From: a bacterium
GTDB lineage: Bacteria; JAMORN01
NCBI GenBank assembly: GCA_027063545.1
Contig: JAMORN010000305.1
Span: forward strand, 1-16,896
Reading direction: 5' to 3'
DNA: 16,896 nt
Part shown: positions 1 to 7,345 of the stretch, one piece after another
Layout: each line of letters starts with the position of its first letter
How positions within the stretch are numbered: position 1 is the stretch's first letter
The notes under the pieces: model-generated
The model's database searches: none
What the model saw: only the letters and a program-made list of their open reading frames with translations
What the model was told of the DNA's origin: nothing
Program-made: the position numbers and the translations under genes

Positions 1-190
1 TATCCAATAATTTTAATTTATCTTCTCTTTTTACTATAGGGGTATATAATAAAAAGAAAACAGGTTGATTTGTCTTGAAAAATTCCACCATCTCTCTTAA
101 AAGATTTAATCCTTTATCCACTTTATTTTTATCTTCTAATGCTTTATAAAAACCTAAAGCATATCTTTTTGCTATAAGATTTTTTTCCAT
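1..190 (-). CDS. atpH: ATP synthase delta subunit (OSCP), N-terminal part, cut by window edge
   Basis: The F1Fo delta subunit links the top of the F1 head to the b-subunit stalk. Only the first 63 codons are in the window; the gene runs off the left edge. The translation opens MEKNLIAKRYALGFYKAL, which matches the IAxRYAxAL start typical of the delta/OSCP family, followed by helical sequence typical of its N-terminal domain. The ATG at 188-190 lies 14 bases downstream of the atpF stop, so the gene belongs to the same operon. Identification rests on the N-terminal motif and its position after atpF. Catalytic subunits alpha, gamma, beta and epsilon presumably follow beyond the edge (inference). 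Confidence 0.85.
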   Translation of the reverse strand, partial: MEKNLIAKRYALGFYKALEDKNKVDKGLNLLREMVEFFKTNQPVFFLLYTPIVKREDKLKLLD

Positions 191-204
191 TTTCTAAAAC
201 TCCA

Positions 205-681
205 TTATTTCCACTTTTCTAAATACTCTTTTATAATTTTTTCTTGATTTATATTTTCTAAATTTTCCTTTATTAACTTTTCAGCAATAAAAGTAGATAA
301 AGAGATTACTTCTTTTATTAGTTCCTTTTTAGCTTCATTTATAATATGTTCTTTTTGCTCTTCAGCTTCTTTTAATATAGAAGATTTTAAATTTTCTGCA
401 TCCTCTAAAATCTTCTTTGCCTGTTCTCTTGCTTTTACTTCAGCATCTTCTATAATTTTTTTAGCTTCAAGTCTTGCTTCTCTTAGTTGTTCTTCCCTCT
501 TCTTTAATAATTCTTCAGCTTCTATCCTACTCTTCTCTGCTGTTTCCAAGTCATTTCTTATCTTTTCAGCCCTTTTATCTAAAAATTCAAGTAAAGGCTT
601 ATATAAAAATACATAGAGTATATACATTAATATCAAAAAGTTTATTATAGTCAAAACCATTGTCCAATTTAAAGACATCAT
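205..681 (-). CDS. atpF: ATP synthase subunit b
   Basis: Subunit b forms the peripheral stalk that holds F1 static against the rotor. The 158-residue protein has one N-terminal membrane helix (about residues 6-26), then the family motif YKPLLEFLDKRAEKI and a long, highly charged coiled coil rich in Lys, Glu and Ala to the end. Length and layout are normal for a b subunit. It starts with two consecutive ATG codons; the outer one at 679-681 fits an AGAGG ribosome site about 9 bases upstream. It lies 38 bases after atpE and 14 bases before atpH. There is only one b-type gene in view; a second copy could lie outside the window. Confidence 0.95.
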   Translation of the reverse strand: MMSLNWTMVLTIINFLILMYILYVFLYKPLLEFLDKRAEKIRNDLETAEKSRIEAEELLKKREEQLREARLEAKKIIEDAEVKAREQAKKILEDAENLKSSILKEAEEQKEHIINEAKKELIKEVISLSTFIAEKLIKENLENINQEKIIKEYLEKWK

Positions 682-719
682 AGGACAAAACCTCTTTTAT
701 AATAATTTAAATATAAATA

Positions 720-995
<276 letters not shown>

Positions 996-997
996 TT

Positions 998-1020
998 ATA
1001 AAACTAATTTTTTGTTTTAT
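998..1020 (-). other. Small inverted repeat between the two c-subunit genes
   Basis: In the 53-base gap, ATAAAAC and GTTTTAT form a perfect 7-base stem around a 9-base loop, just upstream of the atpE ribosome site. It could protect or process the mRNA so that atpE is expressed more than its neighbours. With one G-C pair in very AT-rich DNA it could also be chance. Confidence 0.25.
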
Positions 1021-1033
1021 ATTTATTTGTTTA

Positions 1034-1999
1034 TTACTTTACTACAAATATTAATATAAAAGCTATAACCAAAGCATATGTACTTGTAGATTGGGCTACA
1101 GCTTGTCCTAAAAGCATTGTTCTCATTACAACAGGTGTTGCTTCAGGATTCTCAGAAACACCTTTCGCTGCACCTTGAGCTGCAGAACCAGAACCAATTC
1201 CTGGTCCAATAGCACCTGCTCCCATTGCTATACCTGCAGATAACATCGCAACAAATCTTACTAAATCGTTACCTTTATCACCTATGAATAAAAGAATAAA
1301 AGATACCAATAAAGCAAAAATAGTAGGTGTTTGAGCTACAGCTTGTCCCAATAACATTATTTTTAATAAATTTCCACTCTCCTCTATTTTTTTACCCATC
1401 CCTTTTATAGCATCCTCTGCAGCCATTCCTGTTCCTATACCTGAGCCTATAGAACCTAATCCTATAGAAATTCCTGCTCCAAGTAGTGCGCCTATAGTAA
1501 TTAAATCTCCTCCTGGAAAACTCATAAAAATTAATATTAAAGAGACAACTAATGCAAAAATTATAGGTGTTTGAACAACTGCCTGCCCAACAAGCATATT
1601 TGCTAAAAATGTATTATTAAAACGTGGTTGTCTTGCCGCAGCTTCACAAGCCGCCTTTCCTGCTAGTCCTGCTCCATAACCAGAACCTAATCCTCCAAGA
1701 CCTATAGCAATACCTGCTGATAGATAAGCAAATGCTTGATTTAAATCTGAAGGTGTTCCTATAAATACCAATATTATAGCTATAACTAATGCAAATATAG
1801 AAGCAGAACCTGTACCTGCTTGTCCTATTAACATTGTTTTAAAAATTTCATTATTAGCTCCTGGTTGTATAGAGATTCCTTTTACCCCATCCTCTGCAGA
1901 AAAGCCCATACCTATACCAGAACCTAATCCTCCTAATCCTATAGCAATACCAGCTCCTAAAAATTTTAAAAAATTACCCCAATCTCCTACCTCTACCAT
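1034..1999 (-). CDS. Fused four-hairpin ATP synthase c-like subunit with no ion-binding carboxylate
   Basis: The 321-residue protein is four c-subunit hairpins in tandem (about residues 1-85, 86-165, 166-245, 246-321), predicting eight membrane helices. Each keeps the glycine-rich helix 1 and the M-L-x-GQA start of helix 2. The ion-binding acid of helix 2 is missing in all four: Gly64, Gln143, Gln223, Gln303 (codons checked). The helix 1 site that is Glu33 in the neighbouring AtpE is Met31, Ala110, Thr190 and Ser270. Only hairpin 2 keeps the R-Q-P loop. Hairpin 4 is closest to AtpE and keeps the Ser-Thr-Tyr ligands after Gln303. Its ATG overlaps the atpB stop (TAATG), with an AAGAGGA ribosome site inside atpB. 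The frame is intact, so it looks like a functional gene. A role as an inert segment of a mixed rotor ring is inference; a non-rotor membrane role is possible. Confidence 0.93.
   Translation of the reverse strand: MVEVGDWGNFLKFLGAGIAIGLGGLGSGIGMGFSAEDGVKGISIQPGANNEIFKTMLIGQAGTGSASIFALVIAIILVFIGTPSDLNQAFAYLSAGIAIGLGGLGSGYGAGLAGKAACEAAARQPRFNNTFLANMLVGQAVVQTPIIFALVVSLILIFMSFPGGDLITIGALLGAGISIGLGSIGSGIGTGMAAEDAIKGMGKKIEESGNLLKIMLLGQAVAQTPTIFALLVSFILLFIGDKGNDLVRFVAMLSAGIAMGAGAIGPGIGSGSAAQGAAKGVSENPEATPVVMRTMLLGQAVAQSTSTYALVIAFILIFVVK
1037..1999 (-). repeat. Four tandem c-hairpin repeats, about 240 bases each
   Basis: The coding repeats run about 1745-1999, 1505-1744, 1265-1504 and 1037-1264. They are clearly homologous at protein level (recurring AGIxIGLGxxGSG and ML(I/V/L)GQA) but diverged, so the duplications are old rather than recent copies. 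Confidence 0.85.
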
Positions 2000-2898
2000 T
2001 ATAAATCCTCTTCATTTAAAGGTTTGTTTTCTTCTTCATCCGTTTCTATAACATCAGCTAACGCAACAGCTGTATAAGTTAAAGCTAACATTGAAAAAAC
2101 AAAAGCCTGTATTGTTCCAACAAATACTCCAAAAAACGCATTCAGAAGAGGTGGTAAAACAATATATCTTACTAAAGAAGAAACTACTATTATAATTATA
2201 GCACCTCCTAAAATATTTCCAAACAAACGGAAAGCCAAGGAAATACCTTTTGCTATTTCTCCTATAACATTTAAAGGAAATAAAAGAAATATAGGATCTG
2301 CATAGCTTTTTAAATATCCTCTTATACCAAACTCTTTAATCATAGAACCATGAACTACAAATATAACAATTAACATAAGACCCACTGGCACATTTAAATC
2401 TCTTGTTGGTTCCGCAAATTCAAGCCATTCCAAAAATGGTTTTCCATCAGGTGTTTTTACTATTTGCCAAAAACTTGGGAAAATTCCCATCATATTTGAA
2501 ATCCATATAAAAACAAACAAAGTTATTATTAAAGGAAAATATTTTCTACCTCTAGACTTTAATGTTGATTTTGTTAAATCATCAAAGAATTCTACTAAAA
2601 GTTCTGTCACACTTTGTAATCTTGTTGGAATATAATCTGAAAGTTCAACCTCTTGATTTTGAGAAAGTTTTTTTAGAACATTTTTCACTTTAAAACCAAT
2701 AATTAATCCTGGAATTAACATTATAAAAGATACTAACCACTCCATCAACATTGTATTAGCATGAAAAGATATTCCAAAGATAGACCATTTGTGATATTCT
2801 GTCCTTATAGAGATACCTGAGTCTTGATAAAAAAGAATCACTATAACAATCTCTAATAGAATTAAAAGAATAACTGGTATAAAAACCTTTTTTTTCAA
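1999..2898 (-). CDS. atpB: ATP synthase subunit a
   Basis: Subunit a is the membrane stator that provides the two half-channels for ions beside the c ring. The 299-residue protein has an N-terminal membrane helix, PTRDLNVPVG (family motif PTxDLN), the essential arginine in SLAFRLFGNILGG (Arg224), and GTIQAFVFSMLALTY near the C-terminus, all canonical. Six membrane segments are plausible. The start is TTG at 2896-2898, supported by AGGAG 7 bases upstream and no better ATG nearby. The C-terminal tail is acidic (TDEEENKPLNEEDL), and its end overlaps the start of the fused c-like gene, so the two are translationally coupled. The essential Arg is present, so the stator looks competent despite the odd neighbouring rotor gene. 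Confidence 0.96.
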   Translation of the reverse strand: MKKKVFIPVILLILLEIVIVILFYQDSGISIRTEYHKWSIFGISFHANTMLMEWLVSFIMLIPGLIIGFKVKNVLKKLSQNQEVELSDYIPTRLQSVTELLVEFFDDLTKSTLKSRGRKYFPLIITLFVFIWISNMMGIFPSFWQIVKTPDGKPFLEWLEFAEPTRDLNVPVGLMLIVIFVVHGSMIKEFGIRGYLKSYADPIFLLFPLNVIGEIAKGISLAFRLFGNILGGAIIIIVVSSLVRYIVLPPLLNAFFGVFVGTIQAFVFSMLALTYTAVALADVIETDEEENKPLNEEDL

Positions 2899-2905
2899 AG
2901 GATTT

Positions 2906-2910
2906 CTCCT
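2906..2910 (-). promoter_or_regulatory. Shine-Dalgarno deciding the TTG start of atpB
   Basis: AGGAG on the minus strand lies 7 bases upstream of TTG at 2896-2898, supporting this non-ATG start. Confidence 0.6.
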
Positions 2911-2934
2911 TTTTTATTAAAATTTAAAATTATG

Positions 2935-3372
2935 TTAATTTAACTTTTTTATAAAAAAGCTTAAAAAATTTATTCCTATCTGATAAAGAACTACACCTAC
3001 GAAGACCCCCAAATCTAAACCATACTTTTTTATTAATAAAATAAATATAAAAATTATTGTTAAAAATCTCAAAAAATTTCTTACAAAAAATACATTTTTT
3101 TTTCTTGTCTCTATATAATTAAAAACATCATTAGCTAAAAGAAAAATATTAATATTTCCTACTATAATTCCTAAAATAATCCCTTTTATTGTTAAAGGAA
3201 AATTTGTTTTTAGAGAAAGTATTTCTATTATAGAAAAAATCAATAATGATGTTATAAAACTAAATATTGATAGAAAAAAACTTACCTTTAAGGTAAAAAT
3301 AAAAGCTTTTTTCTTGTTAAAGTCTTTATTAGTATAAACGTTATCTATATTATTTATAAAAAAATCTACCAT
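2935..3372 (-). CDS. AtpI-like small membrane protein of the ATP synthase operon
   Basis: The 145-residue protein has four predicted membrane helices (about 24-50, 60-83, 97-115, 120-140). The second contains GIIVGNINIFLLANDV, resembling the G-x-x-x-G-x-x-N-x-x-L-L pattern of the ATP synthase subunit I family. Its place directly before atpB is where atpI normally lies. In Acetobacterium woodii AtpI assists c-ring assembly, which would be relevant here because two different c-type genes lie downstream. The family is poorly conserved, so the call depends on topology, motif and position. The start ATG at 3370-3372 has no clear ribosome site and lies 5 bases after the bactofilin stop, suggesting coupling to the upstream genes. 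Confidence 0.7.
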   Translation of the reverse strand: MVDFFINNIDNVYTNKDFNKKKAFIFTLKVSFFLSIFSFITSLLIFSIIEILSLKTNFPLTIKGIILGIIVGNINIFLLANDVFNYIETRKKNVFFVRNFLRFLTIIFIFILLIKKYGLDLGVFVGVVLYQIGINFLSFFIKKLN

Positions 3373-3377
3373 AATAT

Positions 3378-3749
3378 TTATTTGGTATTAAATGTTTTTT
3401 CTACTTCCTGAGGATTTTCTATCATCTTACAAAAACCATTAAAAATAGCCTTTTCATTAATTATTAATTCTCTAGTTTTTAAATCACCAATTAAGACAGC
3501 CTTTTCTTCTATTTCCATTTTGTTTTTTATTGTAACATTTCCTGTTATCTTTCCTGCTAAAACACAATTATCAGCTTCTACTTCTGCTTCTATAATACCT
3601 GTTTTTCCTATAGTTAAATTTCCTTTTACAACCAATTTTCCTTTAAGTCTTCCATCTATTCTTATATTTCCTTCTACTTCTATAGTTCCTTCTATAAAAG
3701 TCTTTTCAGCAATTAATGTATACTCCATATTATTATTTTTTATTGGCAT
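3378..3749 (-). CDS. Bactofilin (polymer-forming cytoskeletal protein)
   Basis: Bactofilins form membrane-associated filaments from a right-handed beta-helix and organise envelope or chromosome-segregation proteins. This 123-residue protein fits: short polar N-terminus, then repeated short strands with regularly spaced Ile/Val/Gly (IEGTIEVEGNIRIDGRLKG, GNLTIGKTGIIEAEVEAD, GKITGNVTIKNKMEI, KAVLIGDLKTRELI), and a short polar tail. It starts at ATG 3747-3749, overlapping the stop of the peptidase gene, with AGGAG upstream. Bactofilin genes next to M23 peptidase genes are a known pair (Helicobacter CcmA with Csd proteins), and Myxococcus BacNOP bactofilins work with ParABS. Here both partners are in the same gene run. 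Confidence 0.92.
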   Translation of the reverse strand: MPIKNNNMEYTLIAEKTFIEGTIEVEGNIRIDGRLKGKLVVKGNLTIGKTGIIEAEVEADNCVLAGKITGNVTIKNKMEIEEKAVLIGDLKTRELIINEKAIFNGFCKMIENPQEVEKTFNTK

Positions 3750-4525
3750 TAACCTTCTCCTTTCATTTTTTTTGTTGATTTTATAAAGTCTAATGGTGAT
3801 ATATTTTTATTATCTTTTAAAATTTCATAATGTAAATGGGAACCTGTTGTTACACCTGTTTTTCCAACAAGTCCTATAATCTGACCTTTCTTAACCTTTT
3901 CTCCTTCTTTAACAAAGATTTTATCACAATGAGCATATTTTGTTTTAAATCCATAATCATGTTGTATGACTATATATTTACCAAAATAATCAGAATAACC
4001 CACAGATACTACAATACCATCAGCTGTTGCATAAAAAGGTGTTCCTTCTTTTGCTGTAATATCTATACCTAAATGTTTTCCTTCTATAAAATCTGCAGAA
4101 ATCCAGCCTTGTAAAGGGAGAATATTAGGTATTTTATTATATAATAATTTTGAAGATTCTAAATCTGCAAAAAAATCTTGGTCATTACCATTTAATAAAC
4201 TTTTTATATCTATTTTTTTTGTTGTAGATATATTTAATATCTTTCTTAACTTTCTTTCAATATTTTTTATTTTTATAATGTTCTTTTTTAAAATATAAAG
4301 TTCTTCTAAATTTTCTTTTAATTCTAAATTTTCAACCTTTAAATTCATATATCTATTATATAAATAAAAAAATGTTCCATAAAAAAATGTAGAAAAAATA
4401 AAAAGAGAAAATATTAGTAATATTAAACTAATAAAAAAGTAAAAACGAAATTTTGTTATAAAAAATGTCTTTACTTCTCCACCATCTTCTGGCATTATTT
4501 GGATTATAAATTTTTTACTCTTCAT
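3749..4525 (-). CDS. Membrane-anchored M23 (LytM) family peptidase
   Basis: A peptidoglycan endopeptidase of the M23/LytM type, probably acting in the periplasm. The 258-residue protein has a short cytoplasmic N-terminus, one membrane helix (about 27-55), a Lys/Glu-rich coiled coil (about 60-97) and a C-terminal M23 domain (about 140-248). Zinc ligands are visible: His151 and Asp155 in HLGID, and His232 in HLHYE; His199 (YAHC) and His230 are the other conserved histidines. All active-site positions are present, so it should be catalytically competent. It overlaps the end of parB by 11 bases and its stop overlaps the bactofilin start. The close linkage suggests that the bactofilin positions it for cell-shape control (inference from known bactofilin/M23 pairs). 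Confidence 0.93.
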   Translation of the reverse strand: MKSKKFIIQIMPEDGGEVKTFFITKFRFYFFISLILLIFSLFIFSTFFYGTFFYLYNRYMNLKVENLELKENLEELYILKKNIIKIKNIERKLRKILNISTTKKIDIKSLLNGNDQDFFADLESSKLLYNKIPNILPLQGWISADFIEGKHLGIDITAKEGTPFYATADGIVVSVGYSDYFGKYIVIQHDYGFKTKYAHCDKIFVKEGEKVKKGQIIGLVGKTGVTTGSHLHYEILKDNKNISPLDFIKSTKKMKGEG

Positions 4526-5414
4526 TTTTATCTAAATCCTTAAATATTTTTGAGATATCGTCTTCTGAAATTATAAAAGAAATCTTTAGTCCTTTCTTTG
4601 TTTTTTCTAATTTTAATTTTTTTATTTCTGGATAATTATTTTCAATTTTATTTTTAATTTCATTTAAAAAAGTATTATCCTCTATATTTTTTATCTTTTT
4701 TCCTTTATTTTTTATATTTCTTACTAAATTCTCTACTTCTCTTGCGGTTAGATTCTTTTTTACAATCTGAGAATATATACTTTCCATTTCTTTTTCAGAT
4801 AATGTAATAATAGGCTTTATTTGGCCCATAGAAACTTTTTTTTCTAATAAATCTTTCTTTATATAATCAGGTAATTTTGTTAATCTAATATAGTTCGTGA
4901 CAGAGGCTCTTGAAATTCCTATTAAATTTGCTATTTCCTCATCTTTTAATTTAAATTTTTCTTTTAATTTTTTAAAAGATTCTCCTTTTTCAATATCTGT
5001 TAAATCAACCCTTTGAAGATTTTCAACAATACTTAAGAGAAAAAGACCTTTATCATCTATTTCTAAAATTCTCGCTGGAATTGTCTCTTTCCCTAAATAT
5101 TCAAAAGCTCTAAGTCTTCTTTCTCCACTTATTAATATATATTTATCTTCATCTTTTTTTACCACAATTGGATTTATTAATCCATTTTTTTCTATAGAAT
5201 TTGCTAGTTCAACTATTTCTTCTTCTTTAAAAATTTTCCTTGGTTGATAAGGATTTGGTGTTATCTTATTGATTTCTATCTCTATTATCTTTCCTTTATC
5301 TATAGAAATATTTTCATTTTCTTGTCTAGAAATAATGTTTAATATATCGTCTGAAGATCCTCCAAAAAGCTCCTCTATTCTTTTTTTATTTAATCCTTTA
5401 TTATTTTTTCCCAT
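4515..5414 (-). CDS. parB: Chromosome-partitioning protein ParB (Spo0J)
   Basis: ParB binds parS sites near the origin and slides along DNA as a CTP-dependent clamp. The 299-residue protein has a basic N-terminus (GLNKKRIEELFGG, the ParA-stimulating region), the ParB/Srx domain from about residue 44 with ITPNPYQPRKIF, the CTP-binding box SGERRLRAF (GERR at 97-100) and ENLQR (131-135), a helix-turn-helix region (about 155-205, IANLIGISRASVTNYIRL) and a C-terminal dimerisation region. All hallmark boxes are present and length is typical. It follows parA by 9 bases and overlaps the M23 peptidase gene. Two parS-like sites in this window are its likely targets. Confidence 0.97.
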   Translation of the reverse strand: MGKNNKGLNKKRIEELFGGSSDDILNIISRQENENISIDKGKIIEIEINKITPNPYQPRKIFKEEEIVELANSIEKNGLINPIVVKKDEDKYILISGERRLRAFEYLGKETIPARILEIDDKGLFLLSIVENLQRVDLTDIEKGESFKKLKEKFKLKDEEIANLIGISRASVTNYIRLTKLPDYIKKDLLEKKVSMGQIKPIITLSEKEMESIYSQIVKKNLTAREVENLVRNIKNKGKKIKNIEDNTFLNEIKNKIENNYPEIKKLKLEKTKKGLKISFIISEDDISKIFKDLDKNEE

Positions 5415-5423
5415 AATATTATC

Positions 5424-6224
5424 CTATTTTTTATAATCTCTATTTCTTCTTAAAAATTCTTTTGCTAATTTCATATAACTTTCAGCTCCCGTTGATAAAA
5501 TATCGTATAAAATAATAGGTTTTCCATGACTAGGTGCTTCTGCAAGTCTAACATTTTTTGGTATAATAGTATTATAAACTTTATCTCCAAACCATTCTTT
5601 TATTTCATTAGCTACCTGTTTTGCCAATTTTACTCTAGAATCAAACATCGTCAAAAGTATGCCTTCAATTGTTAATTTTTTATTTAATCTTTTTTGTATA
5701 ATTTTAATAGTATTTAAAAGATCAGCTAAACCCTCTAATGCAAAATACTCTGTTTGTATTGGAATTAAAACACTATCAGATGCTACAAAAGAATTTACAG
5801 TTAAAAGTCCTAATGATGGGGGACAATCTATAAAAATATAATCATATATATCTTTTAATCTATCTATATGTATCTTTAATTTCATTTCCCTTCCAAAAAC
5901 AGATGCTAACTCTATTTCTGCTCCTGCTAAATCACTCTCAGAAGGAATAACATCTAAATATTTTAGTTTTGTTTTTCTTATATAAGGAGAATAATCTTCT
6001 ATATCTTCTTCATCTGTTAATAATAAATCATATATTGTTGGTTCATTATTTTCTTTTATTTCTTTTTTATTTAAACCTAATCCTGAGGTAGTATTTGCTT
6101 GGGGATCAATATCAATAACCAATACTTTCTTTTCTAAAGCACTAATACAAGCACTTAAATTTATTGCTGTTGTAGTTTTACCAACACCACCTTTTTGATT
6201 TGCAATACTTACCACTTTTCCCAT
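5424..6224 (-). CDS. parA: Chromosome-partitioning ATPase ParA (Soj)
   Basis: ParA is a DNA-binding ATPase that works with ParB-parS to segregate origins. The 266-residue protein opens with the deviant Walker A box KGGVGKTT (11-18, signature Lys11), followed by DIDPQANTTSGLG and the Walker B-like YIFIDCPPSLGLL. There is no N-terminal DNA-binding extension, as in chromosomal Soj rather than many plasmid ParA proteins. The ATG at 6222-6224 has an AGAGGAAG ribosome site that lies inside the end of rsmG; the two genes overlap by 16 bases. The rsmG-parA-parB order is typical of chromosomal origin regions. Confidence 0.97.
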   Translation of the reverse strand: MGKVVSIANQKGGVGKTTTAINLSACISALEKKVLVIDIDPQANTTSGLGLNKKEIKENNEPTIYDLLLTDEEDIEDYSPYIRKTKLKYLDVIPSESDLAGAEIELASVFGREMKLKIHIDRLKDIYDYIFIDCPPSLGLLTVNSFVASDSVLIPIQTEYFALEGLADLLNTIKIIQKRLNKKLTIEGILLTMFDSRVKLAKQVANEIKEWFGDKVYNTIIPKNVRLAEAPSHGKPIILYDILSTGAESYMKLAKEFLRRNRDYKK

Positions 6225-6853
6225 AAATCTTCCTCTGATAAAAGTTCTTCCCTTAACTTTATAATATAATGTCTAACATTATAAATAGGCAAAAGATAAT
6301 CAGCAAAAATATCTTTTTTTTCTCCCACTTTATAGTTAGAAAAATAATAACATTTTTTCTGTTTTACAAACTCTATTATATTATTTTTAATCTTATATGG
6401 ATTAACCCCTTTTAAAATAATAAAATAATTATCTTTAAAAAAATCATTACTAAATTCTTTATTTTCTATATTAAGATTATCTAAACTTAATTTTCTTTTT
6501 AAAAGATTTAAAAATATTGATTTTTTTTCTCTTTTTTCAAATAACTTTACCTCTATTTCTGGATAGAGAATGGAAAAAATAACTCCGGGAAGACCATTTC
6601 CACTTCCCACATCTATAACGTTATAAGATGTTTTCTCTAAAAAATCTTCAAATTTCAAAGCACCAAAAATACTATCTAAAAAATGTTTTATTATTAATGC
6701 ACTTCTTTTTCTAGTAAAAAGATTTATAGTTTTATTATACTCTATTAACATATCAAAATATTTAAAAAACAATTCTATCTGTTTTTCTTCGAAATAAGTC
6801 TCTATAATTTCTTTAAACTTCTTATATTCTCTTGAAATTTTTATTTCATACAT
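6209..6853 (-). CDS. rsmG: 16S rRNA (guanine-N7) methyltransferase RsmG
   Basis: RsmG (GidB) uses S-adenosylmethionine to methylate N7 of G527 (E. coli numbering) in 16S rRNA. The 214-residue protein has the N-terminal family pattern YNKTINLFTRKR followed by KHFLDSIF (56-63), and the SAM-binding loop IDVGSGNGLPG (80-90). Length is normal. It starts at ATG 6851-6853 with AAGGA upstream, 12 bases after the peroxiredoxin stop, and overlaps parA by 16 bases. The C-terminal third is more diverged than the rest. A parS site lies just upstream of the start, so ParB loading may affect its transcription (inference). Confidence 0.94.
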   Translation of the reverse strand: MYEIKISREYKKFKEIIETYFEEKQIELFFKYFDMLIEYNKTINLFTRKRSALIIKHFLDSIFGALKFEDFLEKTSYNVIDVGSGNGLPGVIFSILYPEIEVKLFEKREKKSIFLNLLKRKLSLDNLNIENKEFSNDFFKDNYFIILKGVNPYKIKNNIIEFVKQKKCYYFSNYKVGEKKDIFADYLLPIYNVRHYIIKLREELLSEEDLWEKW

Positions 6854-6865
6854 AATATTTTCCTT

Positions 6866-7324
6866 TTATGTTTCATGTGAAACACTTTTTAATTTTTCTA
6901 AAACCTTTTCAACGTGTCCATTAACCCTTACATTTTTCCATTCTTTTACTATTTCTCCTTCTGGAGAAATTAAAAATGTAGATCTAATTATTCCTTCATA
7001 TTCTTTTCCATATCTCTTTTTTATACCCCATGCTCCAAATTTTTTAATAATTTCTTTAGAAGTATCACTTAGTAAAATGATTTTTAAATCATGTTTTTCT
7101 ATAAATTTTTTATGGCTTTGTGGAGAATCTGCACTTATACCTATAATAACAGCATTTAATTTTTTAAACTCATCCAACTTTTCTGAAAAGTCCTTAGCTT
7201 CTCTAGTACAACCTGATGTGTTATCTTTGGGGTAAAAATATAAAACAATCCATTTTCCTCTAAAATCATTTAAACAAACATTTTTTTCTTCATAATCTGG
7301 AAGACAGAAGTCTATATTCTCCAT
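6866..7324 (-). CDS. bcp: Peroxiredoxin, Bcp/PrxQ family, apparently without the usual resolving cysteine
   Basis: Thiol peroxidase that reduces hydrogen and organic peroxides. The 152-residue protein has the thioredoxin fold, with the peroxidatic Cys39 in YFYPKDNTSGCTREAKDF and the later conserved Arg in GIIRSTFLI. Most PrxQ proteins have a resolving Cys five residues after the peroxidatic one; here that position is Lys44. Two other cysteines, Cys7 and Cys17, lie at the N-terminus, so it may be a 1-Cys enzyme or resolve differently. The gene lies between mnmG and rsmG, 21 bases after mnmG. Its last codons (VSHET, stop) are formed by a parS site, so the C-terminal residues are dictated by a DNA element. 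Confidence 0.93.
   Translation of the reverse strand: MENIDFCLPDYEEKNVCLNDFRGKWIVLYFYPKDNTSGCTREAKDFSEKLDEFKKLNAVIIGISADSPQSHKKFIEKHDLKIILLSDTSKEIIKKFGAWGIKKRYGKEYEGIIRSTFLISPEGEIVKEWKNVRVNGHVEKVLEKLKSVSHET
6869..6884. promoter_or_regulatory. parS: parS site 1, inside the 3' end of the peroxiredoxin gene
   Basis: TGTTTCATGTGAAACA differs at one position from the widely conserved parS consensus TGTTTCACGTGAAACA. It lies inside the last codons of the peroxiredoxin gene and about 16 bases upstream of rsmG, and close to parA and parB. It is the exact reverse complement of the second site at 10589. Confidence 0.93.
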
Positions 7325-7345
7325 TTTAAAACTCTTTTTTTTAAT

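Noticed and set aside
1034-1999. The fused c-like gene as a decaying pseudogene
   Set aside because: All 321 codons are open, helix glycines are kept in every hairpin, the ribosome site is good and the start is coupled to atpB. Losses are specific to ion-site residues rather than random.
3520-3786. Open frame of 88 codons on the plus strand across the bactofilin gene
   Set aside because: It is antisense to a well-supported bactofilin; its hydrophobic Ser/Phe/Pro-rich translation is what the reverse of Lys/Glu/Ile codons gives, and it has no ribosome site.
3836-4072. Open frame of 78 codons on the plus strand, Cys-rich
   Set aside because: Antisense to the M23 peptidase domain; the Cys and Tyr come from reversed codons, not from a conserved protein.
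5659-5841. Open frame of 60 codons on the plus strand
   Set aside because: Antisense to parA with no recognisable motif or ribosome site.
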